64,000 bases of DNA from Stackebrandtia albiflava (GTDB lineage: Bacteria > Actinomycetota > Actinomycetes > Mycobacteriales > Micromonosporaceae), in NCBI RefSeq assembly GCF_007994225.1, contig NZ_VLLL01000006.1:620001-684000 (forward strand), given 5' to 3'. Shown piece by piece: positions 9,527 through 17,723 of this stretch. Positions within the stretch are counted from its first letter, which is position 1. Each line of letters starts with the position of its first letter. Made by a program: the position numbers and the translations under genes. The notes under the pieces were generated by a model that made no database searches, was not told the DNA's origin, and worked only from the letters and a program-made list of their open reading frames with translations.

Positions 9527-11809
9527 TCACACGTTGACGACGGTCACCGACCGGATGGCCGAGACCGCGATCGTGTGCAGCATGTCCGTCCGGCGATCCT
9601 CCGCCCGCAGGTAACCCGCCGACAGCGACACCGGCCGCAACAACCTGCGCACCACCTCACCGCGCCCGTCGGTGTACTCGACCCACACCGGTTCGCGCCC
9701 CGGGACCGCCCGCTCCAGCGACTCCCGCACCTTGTCCGAGGGACCGCCGCCGTCCCTGGGCGCCCGGGCGTCGGAGATCCGCAACTGCTCGATCAACGCC
9801 AGCAACGGCGCACCGTCCACCCGCGGCGACGGATCACCCGGGTCGGCCGGGCGGTCGGCGGTCCTCGCCCTGGGCGGCACCCGGCGGTCGATGACGATGT
9901 CACCGGTGTCGTCCTCGGTGACCGGTGAATAGCCGGCCCGCCGCAACGCGTCGACCAGGTCGGCCAGCGGCAGACGGCTCACCAGCACCGAAGGCGCCAA
10001 CTGCCGCAGCCGCAGCGGAGCGAGCCGGCGGTCCCCGAGGAGCTGCGCCAACACCGCCGGGTCCTCGCTGCGCAGGTACCCGCCCGCGTCCCCGGCGCGC
10101 AGTCCGCCGTGCCGCCGCGCCACGTCCCCGATCAGGTAACCCAACGTCTGAGGCAGTTCCCCCCGCGCCCGCCGCGTGAACAACCCACGGATGTCCTCCG
10201 CCGAGTACCCGGCGTCCAGGGCGCGACGGATGCTGTTCTCGGTGATCCGGTGCACCGCCTGCGACTCCGGCTCGGTCACCAGCGACAACTCCGCCGCCAG
10301 CAGCACCGACGGCGGCCCCGGCACCACCACCGACAGGTCGCTCTGCACGATGAGGTGGTCCACCGGCTCCGGAAGGACGTCCCGGAGCACCGTCACCACC
10401 GGATCGGTCTCCGGCGCGCGGATACCGAGTGGATCGTCGTCGGCGGGCTCCCGGATGAGCTGCCGCCCGTGATCGGTGAGGGCGTCCACCGCGATGACAC
10501 CCAGGAACGCGGCCTGGCGGTGAATCGCCCGGATCATCTCCTCGTTGTGTCGCCGGGGACGCCGCCACGCGAGGATCCGCACCAGCATCTCGGGGCTCAA
10601 CGGGGTCCCCGGCGGATACGCCGCCATCAGGTGCAGCAGTTCACGGCGGCGTTCCGGCGCCAGCCGGGACACCAGCCCCTCCGACAGGACCGTCCCCGGC
10701 CGCTGCCTGCCCGGTTGCGTGCCGAGCAGCCGGACGTCGCGCGGCGAGTCCAGCCACGCGCGCGCGAGCACCGTCCACCTCCCGGCCGTGTCGTCGGCGA
10801 GCCAGCCGTCGTACGCGCTGGAGGGAAGCCAACCGGGGTCGCGACCGAGCAGTCCGGCGGCGTATCCGGCCTCCAGCAGCAGGGCCGCCTCGGTGTCGGT
10901 CAGTCCGGTGTCACGGGCGATCCGGTGCAGTCGTTGCATCCCGATGCCGCCGGACTTGATCTCGGGGGCGGGTTCGGCCGACAGCGAGGTGAAGACCGCC
11001 TCGGCCTGCCCCACCACCTCCATGACCCGCGCCGCCGCGAAGTCGTCCACCGCGTGCGTGCCCGGGCCGTCGGTCGTGGGCTGCGGCTGGCTGCGAAGCG
11101 GACCGAGCGGGCCGGTGTCCCGCCGCAGCAGCACCCCCAGCTCCCGGGGCAACTCGACGGTGTCCTCGGCGACCGGCACCAGCAGGTGACGACCGATCAG
11201 CCACCGCACCGGACTGTCACCCTCGGTGCCGCCGTCGAGGGCGTTGGCGACGGTGCCGATCGGCGGCCCCTCGGCGAGCCGGTCGAGCACCGCCCGCGCG
11301 GCCGGTGGTGCGGCCATCACGGCGCGCCGCAACGCCGCCGAGTCGGAGACCAGCGCCGCCGCCTCCTCGCCCAGTTCGGCGGCGGGCCGTCCCAACCCGG
11401 CGGGATAGGGACCGGCGGCCTCCGCCACCGACGCCGGGAAACGCAGCCGGTCGTCGGGACCCCACAGCAGCGCCAGTTCGCGCAACCGGGCGACGGCGGC
11501 GGTGGCGTCACCGCCGTCCGTCAGCAGGCCCGACAACGCCGACAGCGAGGTCACCGGTGCCTCCCCCGAGGGGTCGTCGGCCGCCAGCCGGAGGCCGTCG
11601 AGCACCCGCAGCGTCGGTTCGTCCAGCAGGTCCAGCGCCCGCGACACCGACATCGCCGTCCGGGAACGCCCAGCGAGCGCCGCCATGTCGCCGGGACGGG
11701 GGACCGCGAGATCGGGGCGTTGTCGCAGCAGCGTCGCGAGCGCGTCGTCCGACATGGAACGAAGCGTGTGGGTGAGCGACTCCGCGGCGGCGGAGGGTGT
11801 GGCGGCCAT
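9527..11809 (-). CDS. Helicase-associated (Helicase_C_3-type) protein
   Basis: A 760-residue protein of the actinobacterial family annotated as helicase C-terminal or XPB/Ssl2-like helicase-associated domain protein. It starts MAATPSAAAESLTHTLRSM at ATG 11809; the 55 residues before that are not protein-like. No Walker A or DEAD-type box is visible, so it is not itself an evident helicase. The Helicase_C_3-like part with the conserved HLIVQSDLSVVVPGPP stretch lies near residues 440-560. Family members often sit next to an XPB-type helicase gene, which is absent here. The cellular role is unproven; a nucleic-acid role is inferred. Confidence 0.8.
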   Translation of the reverse strand: MAATPSAAAESLTHTLRSMSDDALATLLRQRPDLAVPRPGDMAALAGRSRTAMSVSRALDLLDEPTLRVLDGLRLAADDPSGEAPVTSLSALSGLLTDGGDATAAVARLRELALLWGPDDRLRFPASVAEAAGPYPAGLGRPAAELGEEAAALVSDSAALRRAVMAAPPAARAVLDRLAEGPPIGTVANALDGGTEGDSPVRWLIGRHLLVPVAEDTVELPRELGVLLRRDTGPLGPLRSQPQPTTDGPGTHAVDDFAAARVMEVVGQAEAVFTSLSAEPAPEIKSGGIGMQRLHRIARDTGLTDTEAALLLEAGYAAGLLGRDPGWLPSSAYDGWLADDTAGRWTVLARAWLDSPRDVRLLGTQPGRQRPGTVLSEGLVSRLAPERRRELLHLMAAYPPGTPLSPEMLVRILAWRRPRRHNEEMIRAIHRQAAFLGVIAVDALTDHGRQLIREPADDDPLGIRAPETDPVVTVLRDVLPEPVDHLIVQSDLSVVVPGPPSVLLAAELSLVTEPESQAVHRITENSIRRALDAGYSAEDIRGLFTRRARGELPQTLGYLIGDVARRHGGLRAGDAGGYLRSEDPAVLAQLLGDRRLAPLRLRQLAPSVLVSRLPLADLVDALRRAGYSPVTEDDTGDIVIDRRVPPRARTADRPADPGDPSPRVDGAPLLALIEQLRISDARAPRDGGGPSDKVRESLERAVPGREPVWVEYTDGRGEVVRRLLRPVSLSAGYLRAEDRRTDMLHTIAVSAIRSVTVVNV

Positions 11810-11926
11810 CTGATCTACGGTACGTCGTCGCGGTCGGTGGGCGCGGTGGCTCGCGCGGTGTGACGGCGGTTCGCCGAGCCGGGCACCGGGGCGGTACGGC
11901 GGTCCACCCGTGAGACACTTTCGAAC

Positions 11927-12112
11927 ATGACCGACTCGAAGCGCACCCGTATCAAGCCGGTGAAGGACGGCCACCTGCCGATCACCGAACTGACCTCCCC
12001 GATGGCGGCGGCGAGTTCACCGTTCGGTGACGACGTGGCGATCCCGATGTCGCCCGAGTCGCTGAACTGGGAGCACTCCAACCCGGAACCGCCGCGGCTT
12101 CCGCAGGACTGA
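11927..12112 (+). CDS. Small hypothetical protein (61 aa)
   Basis: A short frame MTDSKRTRIKPVKDGHLPIT... rich in Pro and Ser, divergent from the helicase-associated gene and ending just before a strong bidirectional hairpin. The composition (few Arg/Ala runs, a Trp, balanced charge) is unlike the shadow frames of this GC-rich DNA, which supports coding. No Shine-Dalgarno sequence is clear; it may be leaderless. No family recognised and no function can be given. Confidence 0.6.
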   Translation: MTDSKRTRIKPVKDGHLPITELTSPMAAASSPFGDDVAIPMSPESLNWEHSNPEPPRLPQD

Positions 12113-12128
12113 CCCGCACCGGTGCGGG

Positions 12129-12173
12129 ACGCGGGTGGCACGGACACGGTCGACGTGTCCGTGCCACCCGCGT
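12129..12173. terminator. Bidirectional hairpin terminator
   Basis: Perfect 20-bp stem: 12129-12148 (ACGCGGGTGGCACGGACACG) pairs with 12154-12173 across the loop gtcga. It lies between two convergent genes, the 61-residue ORF (+) and the MFS transporter (-), and can serve both. Confidence 0.85.
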
Positions 12174-12255
12174 GTCCGGGGTCCTGTGAAGACGGGACGG
12201 CCCCGAGGTGCCCCGGCATCCCGGTGGCGCGTCCGGCGGATCCCGCGGCGGCGGG

Positions 12256-13728
12256 TCAGTCCGTGGTCGCGGCGGTCTTCGGGAGCGTGAGCATCATGAG
12301 CGCGGTGAGGACGTACAGGCCCGCCGAGACGAGTAGGACGATGCCGAGCGCGTCGCCGTAGTCGGTCAAGGCGGGTGGGCCGTCGGTCGTTCCGGCGGCG
12401 GTGGTGAAGAAGACGGTACCGAGCACGGCGATGCCGACGGCGCCGCCGATCTGGTTGACCGTGGACAGCACGCCACCCGCGGCACCGGCGTCCCGACCGG
12501 GGATCCCGGCGAGGACGACATTGACCAGGATCGGTGCGGCGAGGCCCAGGCCGAGACCGCCGATGAGCAACGCCATGGCGAGCGGCCAGTAACCGGGTGC
12601 GTCGCCGTCGGCGACGACGCGCCAGAGCACCAGATGGGAGACCGCGATCGTGACGGCGCCCGAGATGAGCAGCACCCGGCCCGCCCTGGCCGCGAGTGCG
12701 ACGCCGAGGCCGGAGGTCGTGATCGACCCGATCGCGTAGGGCAGGATCACCAGGCCGGTCTCCCACGCGGTGCGGCCCGTCCCGTTCTGCAGGTAGACGG
12801 AGAGGGTGAGAAAGAAGGCCCCGATGCCGCCGAAGAACAGCGTCGAGACGCACAGGCCGCCGGCGAACGCCCGGATCCGCAGAAGCGCCGGGTCGAAGAC
12901 CGGCTCACGCCCACGCGCGGCCAGACGCCGTTCGTAGACGAGGAAGACCGACAGGACGACGAGCCCGGCGGCGAGTAGGACGTAGCTCGACCACGTCCAG
13001 CCCCAGGTGTCGGTCTGGATGATCGGCAACAGCAGCAGAAGGATGCCCGAGGCCGCGAGCAGCGCACCGGGGAGGTCGAGACGGCCGCGTGACGTGGATC
13101 GGGACTCCGGCAGGACCTTCGCGCCGATGACGAGCGCCAGGAGCGACACCGGCACGTTGATCCAGAAGACGGTGCGCCAGCCGAGACCGAACAGGTCGGC
13201 GTCCACGAGCAGGCCGCCCAACAGTGGACCGGCCACGGACGCGAGCCCCTGAACCGCTCCATACGCGCCGAACGCCCTGGCGCGCTCTCCGGGAGCGAAG
13301 GAGGCGCGGATGATGCCGAACACCTGGGGGACCATGACGCCGGCGGTGATGCCCTGGGCGGCGCGCATACCGATCAGCATTCCGGGATCGGCGGCCAGCG
13401 CGCACAGCGCGGAGGTGACCATGAACCCCGCGAGTCCGGTCATGAACAGCCGCTTGCGACCGTACCGGTCTCCCAGTCGACCGCCGGTGACGAGCCCCGC
13501 CCCCAGCGCGAGGACGTAGGCGGCGATCGTCCACTGGATCTGCGCGTCACTCGCCCCCAGGTCCCGGACGATGGCGGGAGCGGCGACGGTGACGATCGTG
13601 GCGTCGAGCAGGTCCATGAAGGAGCCGAACAGCACCACGAGCAGGGCGGCGCTCGCCCCCGTTCCGGCGACGAGGGTGGGTGACGGCTGAGCGGACGCGC
13701 CCGTTCGGGAGGCCTGTTGAGTGGTCAT
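12256..13728 (-). CDS. MFS drug exporter, DHA2 (14-helix) type
   Basis: A 490-residue proton-driven exporter of the EmrB/QacA type. Visible marks: MDLLDATIVTVAAPAIVRDL in helix 1, motif A as GGRLGDRYGRKRLF between helices 2 and 3, and about 14 hydrophobic segments. ATG 13728 (MTTQQAS...) is chosen; another in-frame ATG at 13740 adds four residues. The gene diverges from a WYL-type regulator with 61 bp between starts, holding a 10-bp palindrome. The likely role is efflux of a toxic compound sensed by that regulator; the substrate is unknown. Confidence 0.9.
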   Translation of the reverse strand: MTTQQASRTGASAQPSPTLVAGTGASAALLVVLFGSFMDLLDATIVTVAAPAIVRDLGASDAQIQWTIAAYVLALGAGLVTGGRLGDRYGRKRLFMTGLAGFMVTSALCALAADPGMLIGMRAAQGITAGVMVPQVFGIIRASFAPGERARAFGAYGAVQGLASVAGPLLGGLLVDADLFGLGWRTVFWINVPVSLLALVIGAKVLPESRSTSRGRLDLPGALLAASGILLLLLPIIQTDTWGWTWSSYVLLAAGLVVLSVFLVYERRLAARGREPVFDPALLRIRAFAGGLCVSTLFFGGIGAFFLTLSVYLQNGTGRTAWETGLVILPYAIGSITTSGLGVALAARAGRVLLISGAVTIAVSHLVLWRVVADGDAPGYWPLAMALLIGGLGLGLAAPILVNVVLAGIPGRDAGAAGGVLSTVNQIGGAVGIAVLGTVFFTTAAGTTDGPPALTDYGDALGIVLLVSAGLYVLTALMMLTLPKTAATTD

Positions 13729-13760
13729 GCGGGCAACCATGGCACCCGTAGTTGCCACCG

Positions 13761-13770
13761 AGTGGCCACT
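13761..13770. promoter_or_regulatory. Candidate operator between MFS and WYL genes
   Basis: AGTGGCCACT is a perfect 10-bp palindrome in the 61-bp gap between the divergent exporter and its neighbouring regulator. The related half-site GTTGCCAC lies just upstream at 13751-13758. An autoregulated operator is the natural reading, but this is inference. Confidence 0.45.
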
Positions 13771-13789
13771 ACCGGTGGGAGGATCGGGC

Positions 13790-15535
13790 ATGGCCGACAC
13801 CTCCGCACGGACCCTCACACTGCTGTCGATCTTCGGCACCGGCGCGACTCTGACGGCGGAGGAACTGGCCTCCCGGCTCGGGGTCTCGCGGCGAACCGTG
13901 CGGCGCGACGTCGACACGCTCCGAGACCTCGGCTATGACATCGAGGCCGTACGCGGCACCGGAGGCGGCTACCGGCTCGGCCGCGCCACACGACTCCCTC
14001 CCGTCGTCTTCGACGAGGACCAGGCGGTCGCCGCCGCCGTCGCCCTGCAGACCGCCCCGGCGATCCTCTCCGGCATCCGCGAGAACGCGGCCCGTGCCCT
14101 GGCGACGCTGCACCACGTGATGCCGGAACGCAGCCGCCGCCACGCCCGTGCGTTCACCGTCTCTTCGGCCCGGAACTACTGGGAGTTCCCGGCGCCACCC
14201 ATCGACGCCGCGCTGGTCCACGCCGTCGGCACCGCGATCGACCGACGTCATCTCCTGCGTGCCGAGTACACCGGCGACGGCGACACCGCCACGTTCACCC
14301 TCGAACCGCACGACCTCGTGGTCTGGGCCGCCCGCTGGTATCTCGTCGCCTACGAACCCGCGACGGACCGGTGGCGTGCCATGCGGCTGGACCGCCTCGT
14401 ACCGGGCACACCCACCCACACGCCCTTCACGCGCCGCGCCGTCCCACACGGCGACGCCGTGGACTTCGTCATGACCACCCACGACCGCGGCGACGTCACC
14501 GCCGAATGGCGATGTAGGGGCTCGGCGATCATCGCGCTACCCGCTTCGACCGTCGCGCGATACGCTCCCGGTGGCTCCACGGTGGAGCGTCACACCGACG
14601 ACAGTTGCCGGTTGACGCTCGGGGCGTGGTCGTGGGCCGGGCTCGCCGGCCTGCTGCTCACCTTCGACGCCGACGTCACCGGGATCGAACCCGCCGAACT
14701 CCTGGAAGCCCTGCGCACCATCCGCGACAGGATCGACGACGGACTCCGGGACCGGCCGTCCTTAAGCGACCGGCCGCGCGTTCGCCGCCACATCGGGGAC
14801 GATCGTCGGTGCCGGGCGGAGTGGCCCTACCGGGGACGGGGTTCAGCCGTTCTCCTCGGCCAGTTCCAGCCACCGTTCCTCCAGTTCGGCCTGCTCGACA
14901 CCCACCGCGGTGAGTTCCCCGGTGAGCCGGTCGAGGACCGCCGCGTCGGTGGCGTTGGCGGCCATCTCCTCGTGCAGTTCGGCCTCCCTGGCCGTCAACT
15001 TCTCCAGCCGCCGCTCGATCCGGGTCAGTTCCTTCTTCGCCGCCCGCGGATCGGCGGACCGGGGCCGGTCGCCCGCCGCGGGAGCGGAGGCGGCGGGTTG
15101 CGCGGCACGGCGCCGCAGATACTCCTCGATGCCGCCCGGAAGCATCCGCAGCGTCCCGTCACCGAGGACCGCCTGCACCACGTCGGTGGTGCGTTCGACG
15201 AAGTACCGGTCGTGGCTGACCACGATCATCGACCCGGGCCACCCGTCGAGCAGGTCCTCCAACTGGGTCAGGGTCTCGATGTCCAGGTCGTTGGTGGGCT
15301 CGTCCAGGAACAGCACGTTCGGTTCGTCCATCAGCAGGCGGAGCAGTTGGAGCCTGCGCCGTTCACCACCGGACAGGTCGCCGACCGGCGTCCACTGCTT
15401 CGTACCGACGAACCCGAACCGTTCACAGAGCTGGCTCGCCGACATCTGCCGGCTCCCCAGGTCCACGTGCTCCCGGACGCGCTGCACCGACTCCAGCACC
15501 CGCCAGGTCGGATCCAGCTCGGCGACCTCCTGTGA
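13790..15535 (+). CDS. YafY-type HTH/WYL transcriptional regulator, stop apparently lost
   Basis: N-terminal HTH (LTAEELASRLGVSRRTVRRDVDTLRDLGYDI), then a WYL-type ligand domain, as in YafY regulators of about 320 residues. ATG 13790 follows the RBS GGGAGG. The regulator-like part ends near 14765 (ALRTIRDRIDDGL). There is no in-frame stop there: a TAA at 14763-14765 is one base out of frame, and the frame stays open to 15535, running 693 bp antisense through the ABC-F gene. The last roughly 257 codons are therefore doubtful; a one-base frameshift or a genuine stop loss are both possible. It likely controls the divergent MFS gene. Confidence 0.75.
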   Translation: MADTSARTLTLLSIFGTGATLTAEELASRLGVSRRTVRRDVDTLRDLGYDIEAVRGTGGGYRLGRATRLPPVVFDEDQAVAAAVALQTAPAILSGIRENAARALATLHHVMPERSRRHARAFTVSSARNYWEFPAPPIDAALVHAVGTAIDRRHLLRAEYTGDGDTATFTLEPHDLVVWAARWYLVAYEPATDRWRAMRLDRLVPGTPTHTPFTRRAVPHGDAVDFVMTTHDRGDVTAEWRCRGSAIIALPASTVARYAPGGSTVERHTDDSCRLTLGAWSWAGLAGLLLTFDADVTGIEPAELLEALRTIRDRIDDGLRDRPSLSDRPRVRRHIGDDRRCRAEWPYRGRGSAVLLGQFQPPFLQFGLLDTHRGEFPGEPVEDRRVGGVGGHLLVQFGLPGRQLLQPPLDPGQFLLRRPRIGGPGPVARRGSGGGGLRGTAPQILLDAARKHPQRPVTEDRLHHVGGAFDEVPVVADHDHRPGPPVEQVLQLGQGLDVQVVGGLVQEQHVRFVHQQAEQLEPAPFTTGQVADRRPLLRTDEPEPFTELARRHLPAPQVHVLPDALHRLQHPPGRIQLGDLL

Positions 15536-16621
15536 CAGGTACGCCAACCTGACCGTCTTGCCCACCCGGATGGTTCCGGACGCGGGCTGCCGGTCCTGTT
15601 CGGCGGCGGCGGCCAACGCCCGCAGCAGCGACGTCTTCCCGGCCCCGTTGACTCCCACCAGACCGATCCGGTCGCCGGGTCCCAACTGCCAGGTCAGATC
15701 GCGGAACAGGGTCTTGTCGCCCGCCGTGACGGTGACGTCTTCGAGGTCGAAGACCATCTTGCCGAGCCGGGAACCGGCGAACCGCATGAGTTCCGGCGTG
15801 TCCCGGGCCGGCGGCTCGTCCGCGATGAGCGCGTTCGCCGCGTCGATCCGGAACTTCGGCTTCGAGGTGCGGGCGGGCGGGCCCCGGCGCAGCCACGCCA
15901 GTTCCTTGCGCATCAGGTTGGCGCGCTTGTCGGCCTCGACGGCCGCGATCCGTTCGCGTTCGGCGCGCGCCAGCACATAGGCGGAGTAGCCGCCCTCGTA
16001 CTCGTGGACGGCACCGTCCTGGACGTCCCAGACGCGGCTGCACACCTCGTCGAGGAACCAGCGGTCGTGGGTCACGACGGCCAGCGCACCCCGGCGTTTC
16101 GCGAGGTGCCCCGCCAACCACGCGATGCCCTCGATGTCGAGGTGGTTCGTCGGTTCGTCGAGTAGCAGCAGATCGTGCTCCCCGATCAACAGCTTCGCGA
16201 GTGCTACCCGGCGCCGTTCACCACCCGAGAGCGGACCCACCGGCGAGTCGAGGCCGTGCGAGAGGCCGGGGAGGTCGAGTCCGCCGAACAGGCCGGTCAA
16301 GACGTCCCGGACCCGTGCCTCGGACGCCCATTCGTGCTCGGCCATACCGCCCATGACCTGGTCGCGGACCGTGCGATCCGGGTCCAGGTCGTCGCGCTGG
16401 CTGAGCATCCCGAGCCGGAGGCCGCCGGTGTGGGTGACCCGGCCGGAGTCCACCGGTTCGGTGCGGGCCAACACCGACAGCAGGGTGGTCTTCCCGTCGC
16501 CGTTACGCCCCACGACGCCGATCCGGTCGCCCTCGGCGATGCCGAGCGACACGTCGGACAGCAGGGTCCGGTTCGGGTACGACTTGCCGACCGCCTCCAG
16601 ATTCACCAGGTTGACGGCCAT
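14843..16621 (-). CDS. ABC-F family ATPase
   Basis: A 592-residue cytosolic protein with two ABC domains and no membrane segments, as in ribosome-associated ABC-F factors. Walker A motifs are GRNGDGKTT and GVNGAGKTS, with signatures LSGGERRRVALAKLL and LSGGERRRLQLLRLL; Walker B is LLLDEPTNHLD and LFLDEPTNDLD. A charged C-terminal coiled coil (about residues 520-590) resembles Uup. Members act on stalled ribosomes or give antibiotic resistance; which applies here cannot be told. The C-terminal coding part is overlapped on the other strand by the open frame of the WYL regulator. Confidence 0.93.
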   Translation of the reverse strand: MAVNLVNLEAVGKSYPNRTLLSDVSLGIAEGDRIGVVGRNGDGKTTLLSVLARTEPVDSGRVTHTGGLRLGMLSQRDDLDPDRTVRDQVMGGMAEHEWASEARVRDVLTGLFGGLDLPGLSHGLDSPVGPLSGGERRRVALAKLLIGEHDLLLLDEPTNHLDIEGIAWLAGHLAKRRGALAVVTHDRWFLDEVCSRVWDVQDGAVHEYEGGYSAYVLARAERERIAAVEADKRANLMRKELAWLRRGPPARTSKPKFRIDAANALIADEPPARDTPELMRFAGSRLGKMVFDLEDVTVTAGDKTLFRDLTWQLGPGDRIGLVGVNGAGKTSLLRALAAAAEQDRQPASGTIRVGKTVRLAYLSQEVAELDPTWRVLESVQRVREHVDLGSRQMSASQLCERFGFVGTKQWTPVGDLSGGERRRLQLLRLLMDEPNVLFLDEPTNDLDIETLTQLEDLLDGWPGSMIVVSHDRYFVERTTDVVQAVLGDGTLRMLPGGIEEYLRRRAAQPAASAPAAGDRPRSADPRAAKKELTRIERRLEKLTAREAELHEEMAANATDAAVLDRLTGELTAVGVEQAELEERWLELAEENG

Positions 16622-16749
16622 TCACAGGTCCTCGGAGGTCGCTACGGTCGGCACGGCGGTCAACGATACCGGGTGCCGCCCGCGAACCACCGCGCGACCG
16701 CACCGGGGCCGGCGGCCGGCCGCTTCCGTCGCCGTCGGTGGGCAGGCGC

Positions 16750-16845
16750 TTGCGCTAGAATCCCGTACGCCACCCATCACGTATGGGACAGGAAGTAGGG
16801 CCGGACCGCCCGGGGTATACCGGGGCTCCGGCCTCGCGTTTTTTC
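16750..16845 (+). ncRNA. Small-RNA-like unit, copy 1 of 3
   Basis: About 95 bp. A TAGAAT -10-like box at 16756-16761, preceded by CTTGCGC, is followed by the hairpin CCCAT-cacgt-ATGGG and then a terminator: GGCCGGA (16799-16805) with TCCGGCC (16827-16833), inner CCCGG/CCGGG, then six Ts at 16839-16844. There is no RBS or sensible ORF. No clear -35 element is seen. Two further copies follow in tandem. I cannot assign it to a known RNA family. Confidence 0.6.
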
Positions 16846-16860
16846 GGCCGATGGCCAGAC

Positions 16861-16990
16861 GCTTGCACTAGAATCCGGAATGCCACCCATCGCGCATGGG
16901 ATCGGCTGTGCCTTCTTCGGGGGCTGTCGCCCCGAACCCGTCGGGCCGGACCGCCCGGGGCAGACCGGGGCTCCGGCCTTCCGTCTTCCA
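16861..16990 (+). ncRNA. Small-RNA-like unit, copy 2 of 3
   Basis: Same plan as copy 1: CTTGCAC-TAGAAT (box at 16869-16874), hairpin CCCAT (16886-16890) / ATGGG (16896-16900) with loop cgcgc instead of cacgt, and terminator GGCCGGA (16944-16950) / TCCGGCC (16972-16978). It carries an extra stretch of about 35 bp that itself folds (TTCGGGG / CCCCGAA). The T-run is weaker than in copy 1. Confidence 0.55.
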
Positions 16991-17019
16991 TGCGTACTTT
17001 CCGTCGCCGGCCTCGTCAC

Positions 17020-17116
17020 GTTGTGCTAGGCTTTCAGGTGCCACCCATCACGTATGGGATCGGAAGTAGGGCCGGACCACCCGGGGCAGACCGGGGCTCC
17101 GGCCTCGCGTCTTTCT
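17020..17116 (+). ncRNA. Small-RNA-like unit, copy 3 of 3
   Basis: TAGGCT box at 17027-17032, hairpin CCCAT (17044-17048) / ATGGG (17054-17058) with loop cacgt, terminator GGCCGGA (17070-17076) / TCCGGCC (17098-17104), then TCTTTCT. The hairpin ends only a few bases from the stop of the convergent DUF3800 gene at 17120 and may terminate both strands. Confidence 0.55.
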
Positions 17117-17119
17117 GGA

Positions 17120-17698
17120 TCATGGCAGTTCCAGGTGCACTGTTTCCGTCAGCCCGGTCAGGTCTTCGTAGAGAGGACCCTCTGCCGATCCGACGGCTCC
17201 CGCGACGATGTCGGGTATCCACAGGAGCGGGTCGTCCCGGGGTAGTTCGTGCTGTACCTGCATACCGGCGTCTATCGAACCGTTGATCATTGCGGCGTCC
17301 ACGGAACGCATGTCCCGTTGGTTCAGCCGTTCGGTACGGGATTCGAGGCAGACCCGCGTGACTCCCCGAACCCCGAGCTCGAACAGCATGCGCTGAAGTG
17401 TGATCGCCCTTGCCCGTTCTTGCCTACGGCGGTCGAGTGGACTGGATATGACAAGCAGGTGCAAGGTCGGCAACGCGGATACGGTGCTGATCGCTGCTTC
17501 CCGTTCCTTAGAAGTCGCGTCCTTCCAGTGGAACCTCTTCCGCTTGCCGCCGAGCGCCTCCATCGCCCAGCGTGCGTCGGCGCAGTCGCCGGAGTCCAAC
17601 AGGGCCGCGGCGATGATGTAACTCGGTGTCTCCCCGGGCCGGGTACAAGGCATCGATTCGTCGACGTATGCGCGCCAGCCGGGACGGGATGTGCTCAC
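17120..17698 (-). CDS. DUF3800 family protein, first paralog
   Basis: A 192-residue protein of the DUF3800 family, predicted to have an RNase H-like fold. It shows YVDES near residues 11-15, a KRFHWKD motif in the middle and LLWIPDIVAGAVG near the end; the acidic residues would be the metal site. Biochemical function is unproven; the family is often seen near mobile or defence genes. It is a paralog of the gene at 58784-59344. It lies between an ABC-F gene and the helicase, with three small-RNA-like repeats just past its 3' end. Confidence 0.8.
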   Translation of the reverse strand: MSTSRPGWRAYVDESMPCTRPGETPSYIIAAALLDSGDCADARWAMEALGGKRKRFHWKDATSKEREAAISTVSALPTLHLLVISSPLDRRRQERARAITLQRMLFELGVRGVTRVCLESRTERLNQRDMRSVDAAMINGSIDAGMQVQHELPRDDPLLWIPDIVAGAVGSAEGPLYEDLTGLTETVHLELP

Positions 17699-17723
17699 TC
17701 GGTGATTGTCTCGCCACGGCGGG

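Noticed and set aside
10109..11863. 584-codon open frame on the plus strand
   Set aside because: Antisense to the helicase-associated gene; composition of a shadow frame.
16750..17116. Three repeats considered as a CRISPR array
   Set aside because: Only three units with different lengths (about 95, 130 and 97 bp), each with its own promoter-like box and terminator, and no cas genes.
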